This document shows positions 8,495 through 16,146 of a DNA stretch of 64,000 nucleotides, piece after piece. The DNA is taken from positions 62,001-126,000 of the forward strand of contig NZ_JAUSZL010000002.1 in assembly GCF_030817535.1 (NCBI RefSeq), given 5' to 3'. The notes beneath the pieces are model-generated. The model did not search any database and was not told where the DNA came from. It saw nothing but the letters and a program-made list of their open reading frames with translations. Within the stretch, counting starts at the first letter, position 1; every line of letters begins with the position of its first letter. The DNA comes from Streptomyces sp. V3I8 (GTDB lineage: Bacteria > Actinomycetota > Actinomycetes > Streptomycetales > Streptomycetaceae). The position numbers were made by a program, and so were the translations under genes.

Positions 8495-10084
8495 ATGAAG
8501 TCCCCCGTTTCCTCCCCTCCGCCCGGACGACGGCGGTCCCGAACGACGCGCGCGATGCTGTTGGCGGGCACGGTGCTGGTGTCCAGCGGCTGCGCCGTGG
8601 CCAACAGCGCCGGCGGCGACGCCGGGCAGGCCGACGGCCGCACCCTGCGCGTGGTGCTCACCCAGGAGCCACCGACGCTGGAGCCCTGCGAGGCCTCGCT
8701 GACCGGTACCGGCGTCGTCGTCCGCTCCAACATCACCGAGCCCCTCGTCGAACGCGATCCCGCCTCCGGCGAACTGCACCCCCTGCTCGCGACCGCCTGG
8801 AAGCAGACCGGGCCCCGCACCTGGAGCTTCGACACACGCGACGGGGTCACCTTCCAGAACGGCGAGCCGTTCACCGCCGAGGACGCCGCCTTCTCCATCG
8901 ACCGGGCGGTCAACTCCGACCTCGCCTGCAACGTCGAGGGCTACGTCTTCGGCGACGACGACCTCGAGGTGGAGGCGGTCGGCGACGACCGGCTGACCGT
9001 CACCACCGCCGAGCCCGACCCGATCCTTCCGCTGCGGCTGAGCTTCGTGGAGATCGTGCCGCGCACCACCGACACCGAGGCCAAGGTGCGCGTCCCGGTC
9101 GGCACCGGCCCCTACGCCGTACGCTCCTGGCAGGCCGGAGCCGCGATCGACCTGAACCGCTACGACGACTACTGGGGCAAGGCCCCCGACTTCCCCCGGG
9201 CCCGCTACGTCTGGCGCAGCGACGCGAGTGTCCGGGCCGCCATGATCGACAAGGACGAGGCGGAGATCGCCGTCGCGCTCGACCCGATGGAGGCGGAGAA
9301 GGACACGACCGTCGCCTATCCCAACAACGAGACGACCGCGCTGCGGCTCGACGGCCGCGAGGCACCGCTCGACGACCTTCGGGTGCGCCGGGCGATCGAC
9401 CTGGCCGTCGACCGCCAGGGCATCGTCGACGCCCTGCTCGGCGGACTGGCCGAACCGGCCGGACAGCTCGTGCCGCCCGGAGTGGTCGGGCACAGCGAGG
9501 AGATCGAGCCGACCCGGCAGGACGTGGCGAAGGCCAGGGCCCTGGTGGCGCAGGCGAAGGCCGACGGCGTGCCCACCGGCCGCACCATCACCCTCGTCGC
9601 CCGCAACGGCATGTTCGCCGGGGTGTCGGAGACCGCGGAGGCCCTCCAGTACCAGATGGAGCGGATCGGGCTGAACGTCCGCGTGCGCATGGCCGACACC
9701 GCCACCCAGCTCCAGTACCAGCTGAGGCCGCTGCCGAAGAACGTCGGCCCCATCGCCCTGCTGATCATGCACGGCAACCAGGCCGGTGACGCGGCCTTCA
9801 CCGCCAGCCAGTACCTGCTCGGCGACGGCCCGCAGTCCACCTTCGGCACCGGGGACCTCGACCGGCGCATCTCCGACGCGGGCCTGCTGTCCGGCGACAG
9901 ACGCCAGCAGGCGTTCGCGGATCTCCTGGCCCGCCAGAACGAGAAGGTGGTCCAGTACACCCACATCGCCCACATGAGCGGGCTGCTCGGACTGTCACCG
10001 TCGATCCGGTACGAGCCGAACTCCGCCACCGGCGACGAACTGCGGCTGGCCGAGGTCGGCCAGGCCGAGGCGGTGAAGCACTGA
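8495..10084 (+). CDS. ABC transporter substrate-binding lipoprotein, peptide/nickel family 5
   Basis: A 529-residue extracytoplasmic solute-binding protein. The N-terminus has a basic stretch, a short hydrophobic segment and the lipobox V-S-S-G-C with lipidated Cys33, so it is anchored outside the membrane. The body follows the SBP_bac_5 pattern (early T-L-E-P segment, N-I-T-E-P-L-V-E, then V-T-F-Q-N-G-E-P-F-T-A-E-D), which delivers oligopeptides, opines, some sugars or other large solutes to permeases. The GGAG at 8480 is about 11 bases from ATG. It is the first gene of a five-gene transporter operon and is divergent from the glucarate operon, which suggests, without proof, that the ligand feeds that pathway. 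Confidence 0.9.
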   Translation: MKSPVSSPPPGRRRSRTTRAMLLAGTVLVSSGCAVANSAGGDAGQADGRTLRVVLTQEPPTLEPCEASLTGTGVVVRSNITEPLVERDPASGELHPLLATAWKQTGPRTWSFDTRDGVTFQNGEPFTAEDAAFSIDRAVNSDLACNVEGYVFGDDDLEVEAVGDDRLTVTTAEPDPILPLRLSFVEIVPRTTDTEAKVRVPVGTGPYAVRSWQAGAAIDLNRYDDYWGKAPDFPRARYVWRSDASVRAAMIDKDEAEIAVALDPMEAEKDTTVAYPNNETTALRLDGREAPLDDLRVRRAIDLAVDRQGIVDALLGGLAEPAGQLVPPGVVGHSEEIEPTRQDVAKARALVAQAKADGVPTGRTITLVARNGMFAGVSETAEALQYQMERIGLNVRVRMADTATQLQYQLRPLPKNVGPIALLIMHGNQAGDAAFTASQYLLGDGPQSTFGTGDLDRRISDAGLLSGDRRQQAFADLLARQNEKVVQYTHIAHMSGLLGLSPSIRYEPNSATGDELRLAEVGQAEAVKH

Positions 10085-10085
10085 C

Positions 10086-11015
10086 ATGATCCCCTTCCTG
10101 CGCAAACGCATGGTCTCCAGCGCCGTCCCCCTCTTCTGCGTGGTGCTGGGCGTCTTCTTCCTGGCCCGCATGACCGGCAACCCGGTCGACCTCTACCTCC
10201 CCCTCAGCGCCACCGCCGAGCAGCGCGCGGAGTTCTCCGCCGCCCAGGGCTTCGACCTGTCGATCCCGGCGCAGCTGTGGAACTACCTCAGCGACGCCGT
10301 ACGCCTGGACTTCGGCACCTCGCTGCGGACGGGGCAGCCGGCGACCGAGATGGTGCTCGACGCCTTCCCGGTCACCCTGCAGCTGGCCGGTGTGACGATG
10401 CTGCTCGCGATCACCGGAGCGGTGCTGGTCGGCAGCCTGGCCGCCTACCGGCCCAACTCCCCGGCCGACCGGGTCGCCAGCCTGCTGTCGATGACGGCCG
10501 CCAGCATCCCCGACTTCTGGTTCGCCATCATGGGCGTACTCGTCTTCGGGGTGAGCCTCGGGTGGCTGCCGACCTCCGGCACCCTCGGCGGACCCGAGAT
10601 CTGGGTCCTGCCCGTCGCCACCCTGCTGATCCGTCCCTTCGGGGTGCTGGTCCAGGTGGTGCGCGGCAGCATGGTCTCCGCGCTCTCCGCGCCCTACGTC
10701 AAGATCGCCCGCAGCAAGGGCGCCACGCCCCGCCGGGTGATCTTCGGCCACGCCCTGCGCAACGCCGTGACACCGGTGCTGACCGTGGCCGGCGACCTGG
10801 CGGTCGGCCTGGTCAACGGCGCCGTGATCGTCGAGACGATCTTCGGCTGGCCCGGCATCGGCAAACTCATGATCGACTCCATCCTCCAGCGCGACTTCGC
10901 GGTCCTCCAGGCGGCCGTGCTCCTGACCGCCGTGACGATCTTCGCGCTCAACATCCTGGTCGACGTCTGTCACGCGTTGGCCGACCCCCGTGTGCGACAG
11001 GCGGTACCGGCGTGA
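10086..11015 (+). CDS. ABC transporter permease, DppB/OppB type
   Basis: A 309-residue integral membrane protein with about six transmembrane helices. The cytoplasmic EAA loop (Y-V-K-I-A-R-S-K-G-A then P-R-R-V-I-F near residues 200-218) is the coupling helix that touches the ATPases. The N-terminal R-K-R then hydrophobic helix and a long periplasmic loop are normal for the DppB half. ATG is one base after the binding-protein stop, indicating a single transcript and translational coupling. It should form a heterodimer with the next permease. Confidence 0.92.
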   Translation: MIPFLRKRMVSSAVPLFCVVLGVFFLARMTGNPVDLYLPLSATAEQRAEFSAAQGFDLSIPAQLWNYLSDAVRLDFGTSLRTGQPATEMVLDAFPVTLQLAGVTMLLAITGAVLVGSLAAYRPNSPADRVASLLSMTAASIPDFWFAIMGVLVFGVSLGWLPTSGTLGGPEIWVLPVATLLIRPFGVLVQVVRGSMVSALSAPYVKIARSKGATPRRVIFGHALRNAVTPVLTVAGDLAVGLVNGAVIVETIFGWPGIGKLMIDSILQRDFAVLQAAVLLTAVTIFALNILVDVCHALADPRVRQAVPA

Positions 11016-12007
11016 GCGAAGGAAGCACCGTGACCCGAGAAGAGACCGCCACCGCAGGGGACGGCACCTCCCCCGCGGACGGCACCGCCCCCGCACCCCA
11101 CCGGGCGAGCTGGTGGCGCATGCTGGGCCGCGACCGCGCGGCGGCCGTCGCAGCCGTCGTCCTCACCCTGGTCGTCCTCGTGGCGCTCTTCGGCCGGCTG
11201 GTCATCGGTGACCGCGCTCGGCGGCAGGACCTGGACGCCTCACTGCGGCCACCGTCCCTGGACCACGGCGTGTACGGGCTGTTCGGCACCGACGTCCTGG
11301 GACGCAGCGTGCTGGCACGCCTGGTCGACGCCGCCGCCACGACCCTGTCCGTGGCCGTCCCGGCCGTGCTGTGCTCACTGCTCGTCGGCGCGGCCCTGGG
11401 CCTGTGGGCCGGTTACCACGGGGGCCGCCGGGAGAGCGTCGCCCTGCGCGTCGCGGACGTCATCCTCAGCTTCCCCTCGCTGCTGATCGCGGTGGTCGTG
11501 CTGTACGTCTTCTCGCCCAGCGCGCTGAACCTCGTCCTCATCCTCGCGGTGGCGCGCGTCCCGGTGTACCTGCGCACCGCGCGGGCGGAGGCCGCCGAAC
11601 TGCGCAGCCGGCTGTTCGTCGACGCGGCCCGCACCTTCGGCACCCCCGCCCGGCACATCATCCACCGGCACATCCTGCCGATCGCGCTGCCGACGCTGCT
11701 GACGGTCGCCACCCTCGACTTCTGCTTCGTCATGCTCACCGAGTCCTCCCTGAGCTTCCTCGGCATCGGCATCCAGCCGCCGGACGTCAGCTGGGGCCTG
11801 ATGGTCGCCCAGGGACGGCAGTACCTGCAGACCGCCTGGTGGATCACCGTGCTCCCGGGTCTCGCCATCGTGCTCACGACGGTGTCCGCCACGGTCCTCG
11901 CCGCCTGGGCCCGCATCGCCACCGACCCCGCACAGCGCTGGCGGCTGACGTTGCCCGCCGCACGCCGCCGTGCCTCCGCCGCCGTACCCCCGGAGCTGAT
12001 CCCGTGA
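11012..12007 (+). CDS. ABC transporter permease, DppC/OppC type
   Basis: About 331 residues, six predicted transmembrane helices, preceded by a polar N-terminal tail typical of the OppC_N domain. The conserved S-F-P-S-L-L-I-A segment, the EAA loop (A-R-T-F-G-T-P then H-I-I-H-R-H-I-L-P) and [15 protein letters not shown] identify the DppC half. The GTG at 11012 overlaps the previous stop by four bases. A second in-frame GTG at 11030 has a better Shine-Dalgarno (AAGGAAG) and could be the real start, shortening the protein by six residues. Confidence 0.92.
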   Translation: MSEGSTVTREETATAGDGTSPADGTAPAPHRASWWRMLGRDRAAAVAAVVLTLVVLVALFGRLVIGDRARRQDLDASLRPPSLDHGVYGLFGTDVLGRSVLARLVDAAATTLSVAVPAVLCSLLVGAALGLWAGYHGGRRESVALRVADVILSFPSLLIAVVVLYVFSPSALNLVLILAVARVPVYLRTARAEAAELRSRLFVDAARTFGTPARHIIHRHILPIALPTLLTVATLDFCFVMLTESSLSFLGIGIQPPDVSWGLMVAQGRQYLQTAWWITVLPGLAIVLTTVSATVLAAWARIATDPAQRWRLTLPAARRRASAAVPPELIP

Positions 12008-13017
12008 CGACCACCGCCGTGCCCTCGCCGCCCTCCGCGGACACCCCGGCCCTCGACGTCGAGGGGCTCTGCATCGATCTGAGCACGCCGTCGGGGCGGG
12101 TACGCGCCGTCGACGGCGTCAGCTTCAGCGTCCGCCGCGGCCGCACCCTCGCCCTCCTCGGCGAGTCGGGCTGCGGCAAGTCGATGACCGCGCTGTCGGT
12201 CGTGGGGCTGCTCGACCCCGCGGCCGACGTGACCGGCGGCGCCGTCCGGGTCAGTGGCAGCGACCTGCTGCGGATGAGCCCGGCGCAACGGCGCGAACTC
12301 GCCGGACCCGTGCTGTCGATCGTGTTCCAGGACGCCCTGACCGCACTCAACCCGGTGCAGCCGGTCGGCCGGCAGATCGGCGAGCCGTTCCGCATCCACC
12401 GCGGACTCTCCCGGCGCGAAGCCCGGGAGAAGGCGATCGAACTCATGACCCGGGTGGGCATCCCCGAGCCCCGGCAGCGGGCCCGCTCCTACCCGCACCA
12501 GTTCTCCGGCGGGATGCGGCAGCGGCTGCTCATCGCAATGGCCGTCGCCCTCGACCCCGATGTGCTCATCGCCGACGAACCCACCACCGCGCTGGACGTG
12601 ACCGTGCAGGCGCAGATCATGCGGCTGCTGCGGGACCTCCAGGACGAGCGGCGGATGGCCCTCGTCCTGATCACGCACGACCTGGCCGTGGTGGCCCAGC
12701 GGGCGGACGACGTGGTCGTGATGTACGCGGGAACCGTCGTCGAGAGCGGGCCGGTGCGCGACGTCTTCGCCGCTCCCCGCCATCCCTACACCCGGGGACT
12801 GCTCGACTCGGTTCCGGAACACGCCGTACGCGGGCGTCCGTTGCCCGCCGTGCCCGGCAGCCCGCCCGAGCTGAGCGCGGTGCCGTCCGGGTGCGTCTTC
12901 CAGGACCGCTGCCCGCTGGTGCGCGAACGCTGCGTGCGGGAACGGCCGCCGCTGCGCGCGTCGGGCGACGGACGCACGGCGGCCTGCCACTTCTCCGAGG
13001 AGCTCATCCGTGCCTGA
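12004..13017 (+). CDS. Peptide-type ABC transporter ATP-binding protein (DppD/OppD)
   Basis: A 337-residue ATPase. Walker A G-E-S-G-C-G-K-S is at residues 53-60, the Q-loop is in [11 protein letters not shown], the signature is F-S-G-G-M-R-Q-R and Walker B is [12 protein letters not shown] followed by I-T-H-D. The C-terminus has the oligopeptide-transporter tail H-P-Y-T-R-G-L-L and a Cys-containing Q-D-R-C-P-L motif. GTG overlaps the permease stop by four bases. It pairs with the next ATPase to power the permease dimer. Confidence 0.93.
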   Translation: MTTTAVPSPPSADTPALDVEGLCIDLSTPSGRVRAVDGVSFSVRRGRTLALLGESGCGKSMTALSVVGLLDPAADVTGGAVRVSGSDLLRMSPAQRRELAGPVLSIVFQDALTALNPVQPVGRQIGEPFRIHRGLSRREAREKAIELMTRVGIPEPRQRARSYPHQFSGGMRQRLLIAMAVALDPDVLIADEPTTALDVTVQAQIMRLLRDLQDERRMALVLITHDLAVVAQRADDVVVMYAGTVVESGPVRDVFAAPRHPYTRGLLDSVPEHAVRGRPLPAVPGSPPELSAVPSGCVFQDRCPLVRERCVRERPPLRASGDGRTAACHFSEELIRA

Positions 13018-14059
13018 GACCAGCGCCACCACGACCGCCGCCGACGACCCCCGTGCCGGCGGATCCGAGGAGTTCCCGCCCCTGCTGGAGGTCCGCGGCA
13101 TCACCAAGACCTTCGGCAGCGGCCGCCGCCGGCTGACCGCCCTGGACGGGGTGGACGTACGGCTCGGCAAGGGCGAGACCCTCGGGCTCGTCGGCGAGTC
13201 GGGTTGCGGCAAGTCCACCCTCGCCCGGGTGCTGCTCGGCCTCGAACGTCCGGACGCGGGCACGGTGCGGTTCGACGGCACCGACCCCTTCGCCCTGCGC
13301 GGCAAGGACCTGCTGGCCTGGCGCCGCCGCGTCCAGATGGTCTTCCAGGACCCCTTCGCCTCGCTCAACGCACGCATGTCGGCCGCCGACCTGATCAGCG
13401 AGCCGTGGCGCACGCACCGGGACGTCGTGCCCGGTGCGAAGGCCCGGGAGAAGCGCGTCCGCGAACTCCTGTCCCTGGTCGGGCTGCGCGACAACGACGC
13501 CCACCGCTATCCCGCCGAGTTCTCCGGCGGCCAGCGTCAGCGCATCGGCATCGCCCGGGCGCTGGCCCTGGACCCCGACCTCATCGTCTGCGACGAGCCG
13601 GTCTCCGCCCTGGACCTGTCGGTGCAGGCGCAGGTCCTGAACGTCCTGTCGGAACTGCGCGAACGCCTCGGCGTGGCCTATGTGTTCATCTCCCACGACC
13701 TCTCGGTGGTGCGGTACATCGCCGACCGGGTGACCGTGATGTACCTGGGCAAGGTCATCGAACACGGCGACACCGAGGACGTGTTCGACCGGCCGCAGCA
13801 CCCCTACACCGCGGCCCTGATGTCGGCCGCCCCGGTCCTGGACGCCTCCCACGCCACCGTCGACCGGGAGATCCTGCTGCGGGGAGAGATACCCTCGCCC
13901 TTCGACATCCCCTCCGGCTGCCGCTTCCGCACCCGCTGCTGGCGCGCCGAGGACCGGTGCGCCACCGAGGCGCCGCCGCCCGTCGTACGGCGGACACCGG
14001 GTGCGGCCGGCACCCACACGGCGCTGTGCCACTTCCCGCTGGAGGCGGAGACCGCGTGA
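13010..14059 (+). CDS. Peptide-type ABC transporter ATP-binding protein (DppF/OppF)
   Basis: A 349-residue ATPase with Walker [10 protein letters not shown], signature F-S-G-G-Q-R-Q-R-I-G-I-A-R-A-L and Walker B D-L-I-V-C-D-E-P-V-S-A-L-D, then S-H-D. The tail contains H-P-Y-T-A-A-L and F-R-T-R-C, the oligo_HPY extension. The GTG at 13010 has AGGAG nine bases upstream inside the preceding gene and overlaps it by eight bases. As the second ATPase it completes a five-component importer. The gene's own stop overlaps the start of the decayed TauE gene. Confidence 0.93.
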   Translation: MPETSATTTAADDPRAGGSEEFPPLLEVRGITKTFGSGRRRLTALDGVDVRLGKGETLGLVGESGCGKSTLARVLLGLERPDAGTVRFDGTDPFALRGKDLLAWRRRVQMVFQDPFASLNARMSAADLISEPWRTHRDVVPGAKAREKRVRELLSLVGLRDNDAHRYPAEFSGGQRQRIGIARALALDPDLIVCDEPVSALDLSVQAQVLNVLSELRERLGVAYVFISHDLSVVRYIADRVTVMYLGKVIEHGDTEDVFDRPQHPYTAALMSAAPVLDASHATVDREILLRGEIPSPFDIPSGCRFRTRCWRAEDRCATEAPPPVVRRTPGAAGTHTALCHFPLEAETA

Positions 14060-14563
14060 GCGGGCCGGAGTTCGCCCCGCTCTCCCGCACGGTGGGCGTC
14101 GGCACGCTGCTGCAGGTGTCCGTCGGCCTTGGCCCCGGCTGCTCGCGGCGCCGGTCTTCTCCCTCGTCGACCCGTCCCTCGCCCCGACGGTGGTGCCGCT
14201 GCTCGCCACCGGCGTGACGGCGACGGTCGTGGCGCGCGGGCACCACGGGGCGGACCTGCGCGGCTGCGGCCGGGCCCCGGCCGGGCGGGCGGGTGCCGGG
14301 GGGTGGCGGCGGGGCTGATGGGCACGGCGACGTCCATCGGCGGTCCGCCCACGGCGATGGTGTGGCAGCGGCTGGGCGGGGTGCGGCTGTGCGCCACGAC
14401 GGGCGCCTTCTTCCTCGTCGGCTCCCTGAGGAGTCCGGCGGCGCTGACGGCGGCCGGTGCCGTCGGCGCGCATCCCCTGCGGCGCACCGCGCCGCTCGCC
14501 CCCGCCGCCCTGACGGTGGCGGTCGCCGGCGCGGCCGTGCTGGTGGCGCAGCAGTCCGTCTGA
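14056..14563 (+). pseudogene. Decayed TauE/SafE-family membrane exporter gene
   Basis: Pieces of one TauE/SafE permease are spread over all three forward frames. GTG 14056 (overlapping the ATPase stop by four bases) starts V-G-T-L-L-Q-V-S-V-G-L-G. Around 14135 the family pattern continues one frame over as L-L-A-A-P-V-F-S-L-V-D-P-S-L-A-P until a stop at 14316-14318. The third frame carries G-L-M-G-T-A-T-S-I-G-G-P-P and a hydrophobic end to 14563. The total is about 170 codons against a usual 240-260, so an internal deletion is likely besides two frameshifts. It was evidently the last member of the ABC transporter operon, perhaps a sulfonate or organic-anion exporter. Sequencing error could explain the shifts but not the missing length. 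Confidence 0.8.
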
Positions 14564-14593
14564 GCGGCGCCGGCGGCGCTAGGCTGCTGTGCC

Positions 14594-15574
14594 GTGCGGA
14601 AGACGCGTCTCGACACCGCCCGGATCCGGGCGGCCCGCCGGGTGATCGACCCGGTCTTCCTGGACACTCCGCTCTACCGCTGCGAGGCGCTGGAGCCCGT
14701 CCTCGGATGCGGGGTGAGCATCAAACTCGAAACGGCGAACCCGGTCCGCAGCTTCAAGGCCCGGGGCACCGAGGTGGTCGCCGGCCTGCTCGCCGACAGC
14801 GCCTCGCGGGCCGCGGTGTGCGCGAGCGCGGGCAACCTCGGCATGGCCCTCGCGTGGTCCGGCCGCGATCGCGGGCTGGACGTCACCGTCGTGGCATCCC
14901 GTTACGCGACACGGGCCAAGCTCGACCGCATCCGCGCGTGGGGCGCCGAGCTGGAGCTGGTCGACGGCGACCACGAGACGGCACGCGAGCGGGCGGCGGC
15001 CATCGCGCGGCACGACAGCATCCGGCTCGTCGAGGACAGTCTGGACATCGAGACGTGCGAGGGAGCGGCGACCATCGGCCTGGAACTGGTGGACGCGGCA
15101 GCGTCGTTCGACACCGTCCTGATCGCTCTGGGCGGCGGGGCGCTGGCCACCGGCGTGGGGCATGTGATGAAGGCCTTGGCACCCGGGGTCGAGGTGATCT
15201 GCGTGCAGCCGTCGGGCGCACCGGCGCTGACGCTCTCGTGGCACCGGCGGCGTGTCGTCGGTACCGGTCCGACCGACACCATCGCCGACGGCGTCGCCGG
15301 CCGGCATCCCGTCCCGGCCGTCCTGGACGACCTCCTCCTGGTCGCCGACGACGCCGTCCTGGTCCAGGAGGCATCGATCATCGCCGGTATGCGGATGCTG
15401 TTCGACCGGGCCGGCCTCGTCGTCGAACCGTCGGCCGCGCTCGGCATCGCGGCGGTCCTGGAGGACCGGGACCGCTTCGCCGGCCGGCACGTCGTCACCA
15501 TCGTGTGCGGCAGCAACGTCGACATGGACGCCTACCGCCGGTGGGTCGGCGCGGCCCCCCTCCACGGATCCTGA
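14594..15574 (+). CDS. PLP-dependent threonine/serine dehydratase-like enzyme
   Basis: A 326-residue fold-type II PLP enzyme. Lys55 in S-F-K-A-R-G is the Schiff-base lysine, S-A-G-N-L-G is the substrate loop and G-G-G-A-L the phosphate-binding glycine loop. It resembles the catabolic threonine/serine dehydratase branch without a regulatory ACT domain. A TAGGCT at 14580-14585 lies eight bases before GTG 14594 and no ribosome-binding site is visible, so the gene may have its own promoter and a leaderless mRNA. Position after the transporter operon hints at hydroxy-amino acid catabolism, but serine racemase or a related activity is equally possible. Confidence 0.85.
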   Translation: MRKTRLDTARIRAARRVIDPVFLDTPLYRCEALEPVLGCGVSIKLETANPVRSFKARGTEVVAGLLADSASRAAVCASAGNLGMALAWSGRDRGLDVTVVASRYATRAKLDRIRAWGAELELVDGDHETARERAAAIARHDSIRLVEDSLDIETCEGAATIGLELVDAAASFDTVLIALGGGALATGVGHVMKALAPGVEVICVQPSGAPALTLSWHRRRVVGTGPTDTIADGVAGRHPVPAVLDDLLLVADDAVLVQEASIIAGMRMLFDRAGLVVEPSAALGIAAVLEDRDRFAGRHVVTIVCGSNVDMDAYRRWVGAAPLHGS

Positions 15575-15881
15575 CGACTGCGCGCACCGACCGCCAGGAC
15601 GAAGACCTCCGCTGCCGAGTCGGCGCCGGCGCCCGACGTCCCGGCGTTGTCCGCTCCGCTCCCACCGGCGGCAGTGGCCGACGAGGAGGGGCCGGACCCC
15701 AGGTCCAAGGCGTCGTGGACGGCGGCCAGGATGTCTTCGGTCCCGGCGCCCAGCGCCCGGGCGGCGGAGGCAAAGTCCCGTGCCGGCGTGCCGAGCCGGG
15801 CGCCGGCACGAGGCCGGTGGCGAGCTGGCGCACGGTCGGCAGGCGCTCGTCGTGGTGCGGCTCGTCGTCGGGTGACGGCAT
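15532..15881 (-). pseudogene. Frameshifted small gene of unknown function
   Basis: ATG 15881 opens a frame rich in acidic residues and histidine (M-P-S-P-D-D-E-P-H-H-D-E-R), with good third-position GC until about 15800. From there the coding bias and sensible composition continue in another frame (A-R-D-F-A-S-A-A-R-A-L-G-A-G-T-E-D-I-L-A), ending at TAG 15532-15534. Joined, they give about 116 residues: a helical N-terminal half and a Gly/Ser/Ala-rich tail. The shift falls in a perfect 8-bp inverted repeat TGCCGGCG/CGCCGGCA (15781-15788, 15801-15808), so a sequencing compression or a true slippage mutation are both possible. It follows the 58-residue gene by 20 bases and overlaps the dehydratase 3' end by about 40 bases, convergently. 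I do not recognise the family. Confidence 0.55.
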
Positions 15882-15901
15882 GCTCCGCCCAGCCGGTCCG
15901 C

Positions 15902-16078
15902 TCACGGTCGGGGGAGGCCGAAGGCGGTGAGGGCGAACACGACGGGCAGGGTGATGTCGCCGCTGTCCGTCACGAGCAGCCGCTGCGCGAGCACGATGCC
16001 GACGGCCGGCCCCGACCGTCGCGCGTAGTGGTCGGCGTGCTCGATGATCCGGAACTGGAACGGGACGGCGTCAAGCAT
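15902..16078 (-). CDS. Small hypothetical protein, 58 residues
   Basis: ATG 16078 is preceded by GGGGAG at good spacing. The protein starts M-L-D-A-V-P-F-Q-F-R-I-I-E-H and ends with a hydrophobic stretch (I-T-L-P-V-V-F-A-L-T-A-F-G-L). It has good codon bias but no recognised domain. It precedes the frameshifted gene and is probably cotranscribed with it. Its Shine-Dalgarno is buried in the 3' arm of the long hairpin at 16085-16128, so transcripts reading through from the glucanase gene would translate it poorly. Confidence 0.6.
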   Translation of the reverse strand: MLDAVPFQFRIIEHADHYARRSGPAVGIVLAQRLLVTDSGDITLPVVFALTAFGLPRP

Positions 16079-16084
16079 GTGGAG

Positions 16085-16128
16085 CTCCCCTCGGAAGTCC
16101 CGGGAACCTCCGGGACTTCCGAGGGGAG
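16085..16128 (-). terminator. Perfect 19-bp hairpin: terminator of the glucanase gene, overlapping a ribosome-binding site
   Basis: Arms at 16085-16103 and 16110-16128 are perfectly complementary over 19 bp with a six-base loop. It lies 19 bases past the glucanase stop. The last bases of its 3' arm on the leftward transcript are GGGGAG, the ribosome-binding site of the 58-residue gene. Confidence 0.85.
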
Positions 16129-16146
16129 TCCCCTCCGGCCGCCGGT

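Noticed and set aside
8384..9973. 529-codon leftward frame of the same length as the binding-protein gene
   Set aside because: Antisense shadow of the binding-protein gene. Repetitive composition and no recognisable family.
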